A stretch of DNA of 64,000 bases from TMP-86 sp044226865 (GCA_044226865.1 JBGAGE010000008.1:186001-250000); one strand, 5' to 3'; numbered from the stretch's first letter, positions 8,986 through 20,923 are shown. Made by a program: numbers and translations. Notes: a model not told the origin generated them from the sequence alone.

Positions 8986-10346
8986 GATGCCGGCAAATCT
9001 TTGGGGGCCGGAAGCCTCAATTCGATGCGGGCGCCACCCCAATCATTGCCCGACGCGGACACCTCGCCATCGTAGGCCTCGACCAGGTCGCGCACGATGG
9101 ACAAACCCAGCCCATGGCCCGGCCGCGACTCGTCGGCGCGCACACCGCGCTCGAACAGGCTGCCGGGATTTTCTTTGCTCCAACCGGGGCCATCATCATC
9201 GATGAGGATGCTGATCATGGGCCGTCCCTGCGCGGCGTTGAACGCCGTGCCGATCTTGATGGCCACGCGCGAGCGCGCCCACTTGCAGGCGTTGTCCAGG
9301 AGGTTACCCAACAGCTCGAGCACATCGCCGCGATCGCCGGCGAACGGCGCCTGGCCCGCCACGCTCACCTGCAGGTTCTTCGAGTAATACACCTTCTTCA
9401 AAGTGGCGATGAGCTCATCGGTTGCGCCGCGAACCTCCAGCGGCGTCTGTCCCAGCGTGGAGCCGGCTGAGATGCGCGCACGCCGCAATTGATGCGCGAC
9501 GATCTGGTCCATGCGTTCCACCAGCGCCGCATCCGTCCCGGGCTGGGTGCGCAGGATGGCGAGCGGCGTCTTCAACTCGTGCGCGAGATTGCCCAGGGTC
9601 TGGCGGTAACGCTCGGCGCGATTGCGCTCGCTGTCCAGCAGCGCGTTCAGGTTCTTGGACACCCCGGCAAGTTCACGCGGGTATTGCTCGCTCAGGCGGC
9701 TGCGTCCACCCCGCTCAATGTCGCCGATCTCGCTTTCCATCTGGCGCAACGGCTGCAGTGTGGTGCGCAGCAGCACCGACACGGCGATCAGCAACAGCAG
9801 CGTCAGCGCGCCGAACCAGCCCAGCAATTGCACGCGGAACAGGCGCAATTGGGCACGGAAGGCCTGCAGGTTCTCCGCCACCGTAAAGGTGAAGCGGCGA
9901 TGCGAGTCGGCGGCCAGTTCCCACGCCACCGTCAAATGCACCATCTCCCACTCCACACCGCCGCCGGCGCTGATCCGCTCGAAACGCCGCACGCCGGTGG
10001 GTTGATTCAGTCCATGTGCGGTCTCCGCCGGTTCGACCGGAACAGCGATGGCCGAGCGTGAACGCCAGATTACCTGCCCGGAATCGTTCTGGATGGTTCC
10101 GAACAGACCGGAGCCCGGTGTCTCGAGCCGCGGCTCCGCGAGCGGCGCCGTCGGGTGTACGTTGCCCTCCTCGTCCGGATCCGATGCCGCAATCAACGCC
10201 ACGAGCTGTCCTTCCAGGCGATTGTGCATGGCCTGCTCGGAAAGCCGGTGGAACAAGGCGTCGAGGGCGAACACCGTGACGCCGAAGAACAGGATCAGGA
10301 GCACGAACAGGCCGCCAAGCAGGCGGCCCGACAGCGAGGAGGTCAT
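8982..10346 (-). CDS. Sensor histidine kinase, PhoQ-like
   Basis: A 454-residue inner-membrane kinase. It has a first transmembrane helix at about 9-29, a periplasmic domain of roughly 145 residues, a second helix at about 174-193, HAMP, and the dimerisation helix LGNLAHELKTPLAIL with the phosphoacceptor H256. The ATPase domain follows with LLGNLLDNACKWA, DDGPGW and GHGLGLSIV. The layout matches the PhoQ-type kinases of Pseudomonas and Xanthomonas relatives. The ATG overlaps the regulator stop as ATGA and its own stop overlaps the hrpA GTG, so expression is coupled in both directions. The signal sensed cannot be read from the sequence. Confidence 0.88.
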   Translation of the reverse strand: MTSSLSGRLLGGLFVLLILFFGVTVFALDALFHRLSEQAMHNRLEGQLVALIAASDPDEEGNVHPTAPLAEPRLETPGSGLFGTIQNDSGQVIWRSRSAIAVPVEPAETAHGLNQPTGVRRFERISAGGGVEWEMVHLTVAWELAADSHRRFTFTVAENLQAFRAQLRLFRVQLLGWFGALTLLLLIAVSVLLRTTLQPLRQMESEIGDIERGGRSRLSEQYPRELAGVSKNLNALLDSERNRAERYRQTLGNLAHELKTPLAILRTQPGTDAALVERMDQIVAHQLRRARISAGSTLGQTPLEVRGATDELIATLKKVYYSKNLQVSVAGQAPFAGDRGDVLELLGNLLDNACKWARSRVAIKIGTAFNAAQGRPMISILIDDDGPGWSKENPGSLFERGVRADESRPGHGLGLSIVRDLVEAYDGEVSASGNDWGGARIELRLPAPKDLPAS

Positions 10347-11020
10347 TGCCGCGGCAGGGCGATGCGGTAGCCGCGTCCGCGCAGCGTCTCGATCGGCTGG
10401 CGTACGTTGTCCGGGTCGAGCTTCTTGCGCAGGCGGCCGACGAACACCTCGATGACATTGCTGTCCCGCTCGAAGTCCTGGTCGTAGAGCTTTTCGGTCA
10501 ATTCGGTCTTGGAGATGACCTCACCCGCGCGCAGCATCAGGAGCTCCAGGATCCGGTACTCGAAACCAGTGAGCTCCACCGGTGCATCCGCCACGGTTAC
10601 GCTCTGGGTGCGCGTGTCCAGCGCGATGTCGCCACAGCGCAGCACCGGCTGCGCCCAGCCGCCGGAGCGGCGCAGCAGCGCGCCCACGCGCGCCATGACT
10701 TCCTCGATCTGGAAGGGCTTGACCACGTAGTCATCGGCGCCCGCGCTCAATCCCTCGACCTTGTCCTGCCAGCGATCGCGCGCCGTGAGGATGAGCATGG
10801 GGAAGGTCTTGCCGGCGGCGCGCAGCTTGCGGATCAGGTCGAGGCCCGGGAGCTTGGGCAAGCCGAGGTCGATGATGGCCACATCGACGGGATACTCGGT
10901 GCCGGCGAACGCACCCTCCTCGCCATCGCTGGCGGTGCTGACGGTAAACCCCTGCTGCTGGCAGGCCTCGCTGAGAGACTTCAGCAGCGCGGGTTCGTCC
11001 TCGACGATCAGGATGCGCAT
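10343..11020 (-). CDS. OmpR/PhoP-family response regulator
   Basis: A 225-residue two-component regulator. The receiver has the acidic pair near E7-D8, the phosphoacceptor D51 in IIDLGLPKLPG, T79 and K101 in DDYVVKPF. The C-terminal half is a winged-helix DNA-binding domain with LTGFEYRILELLM and VFVGRLRKKL. It is the partner of the kinase whose gene overlaps its stop. The upstream neighbour encodes a small periplasmic PepSY protein, an arrangement seen with PhoP/QseB/PmrA-like systems. The target genes cannot be deduced here. Confidence 0.92.
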   Translation of the reverse strand: MRILIVEDEPALLKSLSEACQQQGFTVSTASDGEEGAFAGTEYPVDVAIIDLGLPKLPGLDLIRKLRAAGKTFPMLILTARDRWQDKVEGLSAGADDYVVKPFQIEEVMARVGALLRRSGGWAQPVLRCGDIALDTRTQSVTVADAPVELTGFEYRILELLMLRAGEVISKTELTEKLYDQDFERDSNVIEVFVGRLRKKLDPDNVRQPIETLRGRGYRIALPRQ

Positions 11021-11034
11021 GGGAGCTTCGCCGG

Positions 11035-11328
11035 CTACTGCATGCTGCCGGTCTGCGCGTCCACCCGCACCGAGAATACGCGGCCATCGGGCGACAGCAG
11101 GCGCAGGCGATAATAGACGCGGTCACCGCTGCGTTCGGTATCGGCGCGCACCACGCGCGCACCGTAGCGGGCCTGCGCCATCTGCACGGCCTGATCGAGG
11201 CTGATGGCGCCGAATGCCAGGCGTAATACGGGGGATGGAAACGGTGCATCCGCCGAACCCGCGAACGCGCCTGAGCCGGCCATGCCGGCCAGCAACGCAA
11301 GCAACACGCGGGCGCGGAAACGCTTCAT
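11035..11328 (-). CDS. Secreted PepSY-domain protein
   Basis: A 97-residue protein with a signal peptide (about residues 1-23, ending at a GAFAG-type cleavage region) and one PepSY domain, recognised from ISLDQAVQMAQARYGARVV and the strand pair YYRLRLLSPDG and VRVDAQTG. PepSY domains are often inhibitors or sensors attached to periplasmic proteases and two-component systems. The gene is first in an operon with a response regulator and a sensor kinase, 14 bases upstream of the former. A likely role is to modulate the kinase in the periplasm, which is inference from context. Confidence 0.82.
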   Translation of the reverse strand: MKRFRARVLLALLAGMAGSGAFAGSADAPFPSPVLRLAFGAISLDQAVQMAQARYGARVVRADTERSGDRVYYRLRLLSPDGRVFSVRVDAQTGSMQ

Positions 11329-11347
11329 GCAGGCATTCTACTAAATG

Positions 11348-11371
11348 AAGCGGGCCCTTGCGGGCCCGCTT
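11348..11371 (-). terminator. Hairpin terminator after the glycine-zipper gene
   Basis: AAGCGGGCCC and GGGCCCGCTT form a perfect 10-base-pair stem around TTGC. On the minus strand it lies just past the glycine-zipper gene and is followed by a T-rich TTCATTT. It separates that gene from the PepSY operon. Confidence 0.7.
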
Positions 11372-11390
11372 GCATGGTTTGAGGGATGCT

Positions 11391-11966
11391 TCAACCTTCG
11401 GCCGGTTCGACGCTGACGTGAACCCGCAGCTGCCGGCCAGGATCGTACGGCAGCCGTGTCACGTAGCGCTGGCCGTTGTATTCGTAGGTGACCCGGTAGC
11501 CTTCGATCCGCTGCTGGTAGGAGGTCTCGTAGCGCACCTCGCAGTGCTCGCGGCCGTAGGCCGTGGGCTCGGGGCGATAGTAGGCCTCCCGGTCGCGGCG
11601 GCGCTCACCCACGTCGTGCCCCACCGCGCCACCGATGATGGCGCCGGCCACGGTCGCCGCGCGCCGGCCATCACCGCTGCCGATGGTGTTGCCGATGCCC
11701 GCGCCAATCAGCGCACCCAGGACGGTGGCGCCGGCGGTGCCCCGGCGAGGCGGCGGGTAGTCCTCGCGATACGCCGTTTCCTGGAAGCACTCGCGACGGG
11801 GCGTGTCGACACGTACCTGCCGCGCGATCGGATCCACATCGATCACGCGTGCGTAGTCGAACTGATTGCCCTCCTCGCGGTTGCGGTAGCCGGGATCGGC
11901 GTGGGCCGCGGACGCCATCAGCACGGCGCCGCCGAGGATGCTGCCGATGAGGTAGTTGCGGGACAT
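11391..11966 (-). CDS. Glycine-zipper 2TM outer-envelope protein
   Basis: A 191-residue secreted protein. The N-terminus MSRNYLIGSILGGAVLMASAAHA is a signal peptide without a lipobox. The centre, about residues 75-120, is a two-pass glycine zipper with repeated GxxxG spacing (ATVLGALIGAGIGNTIG and AGAIIGGAVGHDVG). The remainder is rich in charged and tyrosine residues and ends in beta-strand-like sequence. Such proteins (SlyB/17 kDa antigen relatives) sit in or across the envelope and often respond to envelope stress. The neighbouring PhoPQ-like operon makes regulation by it conceivable, but no box was identified. Confidence 0.75.
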   Translation of the reverse strand: MSRNYLIGSILGGAVLMASAAHADPGYRNREEGNQFDYARVIDVDPIARQVRVDTPRRECFQETAYREDYPPPRRGTAGATVLGALIGAGIGNTIGSGDGRRAATVAGAIIGGAVGHDVGERRRDREAYYRPEPTAYGREHCEVRYETSYQQRIEGYRVTYEYNGQRYVTRLPYDPGRQLRVHVSVEPAEG

Positions 11967-12079
11967 ATGCGTATCTCCTTGGACATCGCCCAGGACGATT
12001 CCTGAGCTTGGAGACAGGCTAACGGCAGGCCCGTGAATGCCACCTGAACGCCCTGCGAGGCGCTGCGTTCAGCCGCGGT

Positions 12080-12928
12080 TCAGGCTGGCGGAATCGCCTT
12101 CGGTTCGCCCGCCGGGCCAGCCGCCTGGGCGCCCTCCAGGCGCTTGGCCTCGTTCCACAGGGCCTCCAACTCCTCGAGCCGCACCTGGCGGATGTCCGCC
12201 CCCATCCGTGCCAGCGCCTGCTCGATGTGGCGGAAGCGGCGCTCGAACTTGCTGTTGGCGGCGCGCAAGGCGCTCTCCGCGTCCACGTGCACCTTGCGGG
12301 CGAGATTGGCCGCGGCGAACAACAAATCGCCGATTTCCTCGAACACGTGTTCGGAAGCCTCCGGGATATCCGCTTCCCCGATGGCCTGCAGCACTTCCTC
12401 CAGTTCCTCGGCCACCTTGGCGGCGGTCTGCTGCGGCTGGTCCCAATCGAAGCCCACGCGCGCCGCCCGCTTGCTCAGCTTGATGGCGCGAGTCAGCGCG
12501 GGCAGCGAGCGCGCCACGCCATCCAGTTCGCTGGGCGTGCCCTGCGCTGCGGCGGCGCGCTCCTGCGCCTTCAATGCCTCCCATTGCAGCGACTGCGTCT
12601 TGGCATCCGCGGCCGCGCCATCACCGAACACATGGGGATGGCGGCGGATCAGCTTGTCATTGATGGCAGCGGCGACATCGTCGAAATCGAAGTGCCCGAG
12701 CTCGCTCGCCATTTGTGCGTGGAAGACGACCTGGAACAACAGGTCGCCGAGCTCATCCTTCAGTTGTGCAGTGTCCGCGCGCTCGATGGCGTCCACCACC
12801 TCGTAGGCTTCTTCCAGGGTGCTGGGGGCTATGCTGCGGAAATCCTGCTCGCGGTCCCACGGGCAACCGTGCTGCTCATCGCGCAGCTTGCGCATGATCC
12901 GCAACAGTTCATCCAGCGCGGCGCTCAT
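12080..12928 (-). CDS. mazG: Nucleoside triphosphate pyrophosphohydrolase MazG
   Basis: A 282-residue house-cleaning enzyme hydrolysing NTPs to NMP and pyrophosphate. Two MazG repeats are visible: the first has TLEEAYEVVDAIE and LKDELGDLLFQVVFHA, the second has KVAEELEEVLQAI and HVFEEIGDLLFAAANLA. The paired glutamates in each bind magnesium. The ATG overlaps the stop of the upstream nudix gene as ATGA, so the two nucleotide-sanitising enzymes are translationally coupled. The C-terminal tail is rich in alanine, glycine and proline and may be disordered. Confidence 0.93.
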   Translation of the reverse strand: MSAALDELLRIMRKLRDEQHGCPWDREQDFRSIAPSTLEEAYEVVDAIERADTAQLKDELGDLLFQVVFHAQMASELGHFDFDDVAAAINDKLIRRHPHVFGDGAAADAKTQSLQWEALKAQERAAAAQGTPSELDGVARSLPALTRAIKLSKRAARVGFDWDQPQQTAAKVAEELEEVLQAIGEADIPEASEHVFEEIGDLLFAAANLARKVHVDAESALRAANSKFERRFRHIEQALARMGADIRQVRLEELEALWNEAKRLEGAQAAGPAGEPKAIPPA

Positions 12929-13572
12929 CCGCTGCTGCTCCTGCTCGCCTCGATCAGGCGCTGCCAGGTCATCAACATGCCGGCCGTGGCGCCCCAGATG
13001 CTGCGATGCTGGTAGCGGATGTCGTGGAAATGAACCTCGGTCTCGCCGAAGCGGCGTTGCCGCACGGAATGGTTGGCGGCGTCGAACAGATGATCCAACG
13101 GCACTTCGAACACTTCTTCGACTTCCTCATAAGCCAGCGCCAGGCGCACCGGTGCCTGCACGAAACCCACCACCGGCGTCACTCGAAATCCCGTGCCGAC
13201 CAGATGATCGGGCAGATAGCCACCGAATTCGATGGTGCGCGGATCCAGGCCGATCTCCTCCTGGCTTTCGCGCAGCGCGGCGTGCCAGGGACTGGCGTCG
13301 TGCTTCTCCATCCGGCCACCGGGGAAGCTCACCTGCCCGGCATGTTCGCGCAGGTTGGCGGCGCGTTGCGTCAACAGGATGTTCAAGCCCGCCTCGCGCT
13401 CGATGACCGGCACCAGCACGGCGGCGGGCCGCCGCTTCTGCGGCAGCCAGGAATTCAGGCTGGGCGTGACTTCGCGCGGCAACTTCGCCGGCCACAGGGG
13501 TTCGAACTCCGGCGGCGAAGGTACGGGCATCAGCACCGAGCGGATGAGCGCGGCTGGGTAACGGGTGGACAT
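12925..13572 (-). CDS. Nudix hydrolase, probable CoA pyrophosphatase
   Basis: A 215-residue nudix protein. The nudix box reads GGRMEKHDASPWHAALRESQ followed by EEIGL, and the NuCoA signature precedes it in LLTQRAANLREHAGQVSFPG. This combination identifies the CoA pyrophosphatase branch (YeaB/NudL). The ATG at 13572 was chosen over a TTG five codons earlier. It sits between fumC and mazG on the same strand, 11 bases after the fumC stop, and overlaps mazG by four bases. Confidence 0.88.
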   Translation of the reverse strand: MSTRYPAALIRSVLMPVPSPPEFEPLWPAKLPREVTPSLNSWLPQKRRPAAVLVPVIEREAGLNILLTQRAANLREHAGQVSFPGGRMEKHDASPWHAALRESQEEIGLDPRTIEFGGYLPDHLVGTGFRVTPVVGFVQAPVRLALAYEEVEEVFEVPLDHLFDAANHSVRQRRFGETEVHFHDIRYQHRSIWGATAGMLMTWQRLIEASRSSSG

Positions 13573-13583
13573 CGTATCGCGCG

Positions 13584-15002
13584 TCAAGTCGGGCCCGACC
13601 CCGAATGCAATCCGCCGCGCGTCAGCTGGTAGGCATCGAGCGCGGCGGACAGGCTGGCGCGATCCATGCCGGTCATCTCCACGGCCACATCCAGAATGGG
13701 ACGCCGCTGTTCGTAGGCGCGCTTGGCGATCGCCGCGCCCTTCTCGTATCCGATCAGCGGGTTCAGCGCCGTCACCAGGATGGGATTGCGTTCGAGCTGC
13801 GCCGCCATTTGCTCGCGGTTCACCTGGAATCCCGCGATGGCTTTCTGTGCCAGCGAGTGGCAGCCCAGCGACGCGAGCTGCAGGCTCTGCAACAAATTGT
13901 GCGCGATCACCGGCAACATGACGTTGAGCTGGAAATTGCCGGACTGTGCCGCCAACGTGACAACCGCATCATTGCCCACGATCTGCGCGGCCATCATCGC
14001 CACCGCTTCCGGAATCACCGGATTGACCTTGCCCGGCATGATGCTGCTGCCCGGCTGCAGCGCCGGCAGGCTGATCTCACCCAGGCCCGACAAGGGACCG
14101 CTGTTCATCCAACGCAAATCGTTGCAGATCTTGGTGAGGCTGACGGCCAGCGTCTTTGCGTTCCCCGACACCTCGACCGCCGTGTCCTGGCTGGATAAGG
14201 CCGCCAGGAGATTGGAGTTGGGGTGGAATTCGATGCCGGTCCGCTCGCTCAGGCAGCGCGCGAACAGCGGCGCAAACTCCGGGCGCGCATTGATGCCAGT
14301 GCCCACCGCCGTGCCGCCCTGCGCCAATGCCTGCAGGCGCGGCGCCATTGCCTCGAAGCGCGCGATCGCCGCGTCGATCTGCGCCTGCCAGGCGCCGATT
14401 TCCTGGCCCAGCGTCACCGGCATGGCATCCATCAAATGCGTCCGGCCGGTCTTGACGAGCGTGGCAAACTCGGCCGCGCGCGCCGCCAAGGCGTTCGACA
14501 ACAGGCGCATGGCCGGCAGCAGTTCACGCCGGATCATCAGGGCGGCCGCGACGTGAATCGCGGTGGGAATGACATCGTTGCTGCTCTGGCTGCGGTTCAC
14601 ATCGTCATTGGCACTCACCGCACTGGCCAGGCGTTGCGAGACCACATGCGCGATGACCTCGTTGACGTTCATGTTGGTGGACGTGCCGGAGCCGGTCTGG
14701 AACAGGTCGATTGGGAATTGATCGTGGTAGGCGCCATCGGCGATCTCGAGCGCGGCGGCGGCGATGGCTTCGGCCAACGCTTGCGGCAAATCGCCCAGCT
14801 GCGCGTTGGCGCGTGCGGCCGCGTACTTGACGAGCCCAAGCGCACGCAGGAGTGGAGCCGGCATGGTGAGCCCGCTGGCGGGAAAGTTCTGCAGCGCGCG
14901 CTGGGTCTGCGCGCCCCAGCGCGCCGCGGCCGGCACCTTTACCTCGCCCATGCTGTCGCGCTCGATGCGAAACGGCGCGGCCTCGGCTTCAACGCGGTCC
15001 AT
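13584..15002 (-). CDS. fumC: Class II fumarate hydratase
   Basis: A 472-residue fumarase that hydrates fumarate to malate in the citric acid cycle without an iron-sulfur cluster. The superfamily signature GSSIMPGKVNP is present, as are TGSGTSTNMNVNEV, SQSSNDVIPTAIHVA and KTGRTHLMDAMP. Length is standard. It diverges from purB, another member of the same superfamily, with only 63 bases between the start codons. The downstream nudix and mazG genes are probably transcribed with it. Confidence 0.95.
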   Translation of the reverse strand: MDRVEAEAAPFRIERDSMGEVKVPAAARWGAQTQRALQNFPASGLTMPAPLLRALGLVKYAAARANAQLGDLPQALAEAIAAAALEIADGAYHDQFPIDLFQTGSGTSTNMNVNEVIAHVVSQRLASAVSANDDVNRSQSSNDVIPTAIHVAAALMIRRELLPAMRLLSNALAARAAEFATLVKTGRTHLMDAMPVTLGQEIGAWQAQIDAAIARFEAMAPRLQALAQGGTAVGTGINARPEFAPLFARCLSERTGIEFHPNSNLLAALSSQDTAVEVSGNAKTLAVSLTKICNDLRWMNSGPLSGLGEISLPALQPGSSIMPGKVNPVIPEAVAMMAAQIVGNDAVVTLAAQSGNFQLNVMLPVIAHNLLQSLQLASLGCHSLAQKAIAGFQVNREQMAAQLERNPILVTALNPLIGYEKGAAIAKRAYEQRRPILDVAVEMTGMDRASLSAALDAYQLTRGGLHSGSGPT

Positions 15003-15065
15003 TAGTATTCATCACGAAGTCCGGTAATATGCCTGATTCTATCACCTCAACGCAGACGCCCACCG

Positions 15066-16430
15066 ATGCCGCTGGAACCTATCGACGCCCTTTCCCCGCT
15101 GGATGGACGCTACGCCGCGCAATTGCAGGAACTGCGCAGGATTTTCAGCGAAGCCGGCTTGATGCGCGCCCGCGTGCGCGTGGAATGCGCCTGGCTCATG
15201 GCCCTGACCGGGGCTGCCGCCGCAGAGTCGCTGGCGCAATGGCCGCCCGCGGCGGCCGCCTGGTTTCGCGGCCTCGCACAGGACCCCAGCGCCACCGATG
15301 TCGCCGCCATCAAGGCCATCGAGCGCAAGACCAACCACGACGTGAAGGCGGTGGAATACTGGCTGCGCGCCGAACTCCAGTTGCGCGGCGCCACCCCCGC
15401 CCAATTGGAGTGGGTGCATTTCGGCTGCACGTCCGAAGACATCAACAACCTCGCCTACGCCATCATGATGAGCGAGGCGCGCGAGCGCGTGCTCATGCCG
15501 GCATTGGAGTCGATCCTGCGCACGCTGCGCGAGCGCGCTGCCGGCTGGGCGGAGGTGCCGATGTTATCGCGCACGCATGGCCAGACGGCCACGCCCACCA
15601 CGGTCGGCAAGGAATTCGCCAATGTCGCGGCGCGCCTGCAGCGCCAGATGGAACACCTGCGTGCGGTGCAGGTGCTGGGAAAGATGAATGGCGCGGTCGG
15701 CAACTACAACGCGCACGTGGCATCCCTGCCGAAGATTGCCTGGCCCGAGCTCAGCGAGCGCTTCGTGGATTCATTGGGGCTGGCATTGAACCGCCACACC
15801 ACGCAGATCGAGCCCCACGATTGGATCGCCGAATACTGTCACGCGCTGGAGCGCATCGACACCGTGCTGTTGGATTTTTCCCGCGACATGTGGGCCTACA
15901 TTTCCATCGGCTACTTCCGCCAGCGGACGATTGCGGGTGAGGTGGGTTCCTCCACCATGCCGCACAAGGTCAATCCCATCGATTTCGAGAATGCCGAAGG
16001 CAACCTGGGACTTGCGAACGCGTTGCTTGCGCACCTGGCGCAGAAGCTGCCCGTGTCGCGCTGGCAACGCGACCTGTCGGATTCCACAGTCCTGCGCAAC
16101 CTGGGCGTGGCGCTGGGCCACGCGCAGCTGGCGTTGAATGCCCTCGCCAAGGGCCTGGGAAAGATCGAGTTGCATGCCGAGCGGCTGCGCGCCGACCTGG
16201 ACCAGGCCTGGGAAGTGCTGGCGGAAGCCGTCCAGACCGTGATGCGGGCCAATGGCATTCCGGACGGTTATGACCGGCTCAAGGATTTCAGCCGCGGCCA
16301 GCCCGTGGACCGGGAATCGCTGCATTCGTTCATTCGAAGCCTGGAATTGCCGGCTGCGGAGCGCGAGCGTCTGCTGGCGCTGACACCTGCGGGGTACCTG
16401 GGGCTCGCCCCCGCGCTTGCCCGGGAATGA
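15066..16430 (+). CDS. purB: Adenylosuccinate lyase
   Basis: A 454-residue enzyme that releases fumarate twice in purine synthesis, from SAICAR and from adenylosuccinate. The N-terminus IDALSPLDGRYAAQL and the signature SSTMPHKVNPIDFENAEGN are diagnostic of the proteobacterial PurB, and SRTHGQTATPTTVGKEFAN carries the catalytic histidine region. No strong ribosome-binding site precedes the ATG. The adjacent divergent fumC handles the product fumarate, though this is probably coincidental. Confidence 0.96.
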   Translation: MPLEPIDALSPLDGRYAAQLQELRRIFSEAGLMRARVRVECAWLMALTGAAAAESLAQWPPAAAAWFRGLAQDPSATDVAAIKAIERKTNHDVKAVEYWLRAELQLRGATPAQLEWVHFGCTSEDINNLAYAIMMSEARERVLMPALESILRTLRERAAGWAEVPMLSRTHGQTATPTTVGKEFANVAARLQRQMEHLRAVQVLGKMNGAVGNYNAHVASLPKIAWPELSERFVDSLGLALNRHTTQIEPHDWIAEYCHALERIDTVLLDFSRDMWAYISIGYFRQRTIAGEVGSSTMPHKVNPIDFENAEGNLGLANALLAHLAQKLPVSRWQRDLSDSTVLRNLGVALGHAQLALNALAKGLGKIELHAERLRADLDQAWEVLAEAVQTVMRANGIPDGYDRLKDFSRGQPVDRESLHSFIRSLELPAAERERLLALTPAGYLGLAPALARE

Positions 16431-16508
16431 AACGTGACGTAGTTGGCAAGGCATTCAAAGCCAACGGGATATGATCCATCTCGCAGAATTTCCCTTACCC
16501 GAGGCAGC

Positions 16509-17054
16509 ATGGCGACTACGGACCTACAACCGGACCCGGCGGAACTCAAGCACGCCTCACACGGTACGCCCGTCGCCAGCACCCGTTCCATCCTGACCAC
16601 GCTGGCGGAGGTCCGTGAGGCCAGCCTTGCGGTCGCCCGTTCGGCACAGCGGCAATTGTCCATCTATACCCAGGACCTGGAGCCGCTCGTCTATGGCGAG
16701 GAGCCCTTCCTCGAGGCCATCAAGCGGCTGGTGCTGGCGCGCTCGTATGCCAAGGTGCGCGTGCTGCTGGCCGACCCCTCGCGCGCGGTGGTGGACAACA
16801 ACAAATTCCTGATCCTCGCCCGCCGGCTGACAAGCTGCATCGACATGCGCTCGATCAACACGCAGAATCCGGGCAGCGCCGGTGCGTTCATCATCGCGGA
16901 CGATCGCGCCACCGTGTATCGCCTGCAGGCCTCGCGCTGGGACGGCATCTCCGACATGAACGACCCGGCCGTCGCGCGCCGCTACCTGAATTTCTTCGAT
17001 GAAGTCTGGCAGGCCAGCGCGCCCGATGCGCAGCTGCGCCAGATGCAGATGTAA
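16509..17054 (+). CDS. Conserved protein of unknown function between purB and mnmA
   Basis: A 181-residue soluble protein that I do not recognise with confidence. It has no signal peptide or transmembrane helix. The segment from about residue 35 on alternates strands and helices (RQLSIYTQDLEPLVYGEEPF, AKVRVLLADPSRAVVDNN, GAFIIADDRATVYRL), which resembles half of a phospholipase-D-like fold but lacks an HxK motif. The ATG at 16509 follows GAGG at good distance; an in-frame TTG 22 codons earlier is less likely. It is 78 bases after purB and 42 before mnmA on the same strand, so it may be co-transcribed with purB. Confidence 0.8.
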   Translation: MATTDLQPDPAELKHASHGTPVASTRSILTTLAEVREASLAVARSAQRQLSIYTQDLEPLVYGEEPFLEAIKRLVLARSYAKVRVLLADPSRAVVDNNKFLILARRLTSCIDMRSINTQNPGSAGAFIIADDRATVYRLQASRWDGISDMNDPAVARRYLNFFDEVWQASAPDAQLRQMQM

Positions 17055-17084
17055 TCCCGCCGTCCGCGGCCGGCTCCCCCTCGT

Positions 17085-17090
17085 TATAAT
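17085..17090 (+). promoter_or_regulatory. TATAAT box at leaderless distance from mnmA
   Basis: A perfect TATAAT ends six bases before the mnmA ATG, so a transcript started at the usual distance would begin at or next to the A of the start codon. No Shine-Dalgarno sequence is present in the remaining bases. No good -35 box is seen 16-18 bases upstream, which weakens the call. Confidence 0.45.
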
Positions 17091-17096
17091 GCGTTG

Positions 17097-18217
17097 ATGG
17101 TCGAGACCGTCATCGTAGGCATTTCGGGCGGTGTGGACTCCGCCGTGGCCGCCCTGCTGCTCAAGCAGCAAGGCTACGACGTCCAAGGCCTGTTCATGTC
17201 CAATTGGGACGAGGACGACGCCTACTGCACCATCGCCGATGATTTCCAGGATGCGCGCCGCGTCTGCGAACGCCTGCAGATTCCCCTGCACCGCGTCAGC
17301 TTTGCCGCCGACTACCGGGACCGGGTGTTTGCCTACTTCCTGAACGAATATCGTTCCGGCAGAACCCCCAATCCGGACGTGCTGTGCAATCGCGACATCA
17401 AATTCGGCGTCTGCCTGACCTACATGCGCCGCCTGGGCGCGCAGCGCATCGCCACCGGTCACTACGCGCGTGTGGCGCAGGACTCCGATTCCGGCCCGGC
17501 GTTATTGAAGGGCGCCGACCCCGCCAAGGATCAATCCTATTTCCTGCACGCGGTGCAACGCGATGCGCTCGCCATGACGCTGTTTCCGCTGGGTGAGCTG
17601 CGCAAATCCGAGGTGCGCGAGATGGCGCACGCACACGGCCTGCCGGTGTTCGACAAGGCCGACAGCACCGGCATTTGCTTCATCGGTGAGCGGCCGTTCC
17701 GCGATTTCCTGGGGCGTTATGTGGCGACCCGGCCCGGGCCCATCGAAGCGGCCGATGGCGCTGTCCTGGGAGAGCATCAGGGTCTGGCGTTCTACACCCT
17801 GGGACAACGCTCCGGCCTGGGTCTCGGCGGCAAGCGTGGCGCCGCGGAGGCTCCCTGGTACGTCGCCTCCAAGGACCTGGCGCGCAATGCACTGGTGGTG
17901 GTGCAGGACCCTGACCACCCCCTGCTCCTGTCGGATAGCTTCACCGTTACGCAACTTCACTGGCTGGCCCCGGTGCCCGGCGGTGAACTGCGCTGTGGAG
18001 TGAAGACCCGCTACCGCCAGCGGGACCTTCCCTGCACGCTGGTCCGCGATGAATTTGGCGAAGTGCGGGTGCAGCTCGACACACCGGCGCGGGCGGTCAC
18101 GCCGGGGCAGTTCGCCGTGTTCTACGCCGGCGAGCGGTGCCTGGGCGGCGGGATCATTCAGGAGCGCGCCCTGACGCGCACAATCGCTTATAATAATGGG
18201 CTTTTGCGGGAGGTTTC

Positions 18218-18221
<4 letters not shown>
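17097..18221 (+). CDS. mnmA: tRNA-specific 2-thiouridylase
   Basis: A 374-residue enzyme that thiolates uridine 34 in the anticodon of the Lys, Glu and Gln tRNAs. The PP-loop SGGVDSA is at residues 10-16; the catalytic cysteines are C97 in DVLCNRDIKFG and C194 in STGICFIGERPF. The C-terminal beta-barrel follows. The stop TGA overlaps the acnA ATG as ATGA, and the last codons of mnmA supply both the ribosome-binding site and a -10-like box for acnA. The ATG at 17097 was preferred over an adjacent TTG. Confidence 0.95.
18189..18194 (+). promoter_or_regulatory. TATAAT box within the 3' end of mnmA, candidate acnA promoter
   Basis: TATAAT lies 24 bases before the acnA ATG, inside the last codons of mnmA; the ribosome-binding sequence GGGAGG follows at 18208-18213. 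Transcription would start near 18201. No clear -35 box is visible, so this may be an activator-dependent promoter. Confidence 0.4.
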
Positions 18222-20902
<2,681 letters not shown>

Positions 20903-20923
20903 AGGGATTTAAGTTCGACATCC

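Noticed and set aside
7273..9075. A 600-codon open frame antisense to hrpA
   Set aside because: Low-complexity shadow of hrpA; no ribosome-binding site or family resemblance.
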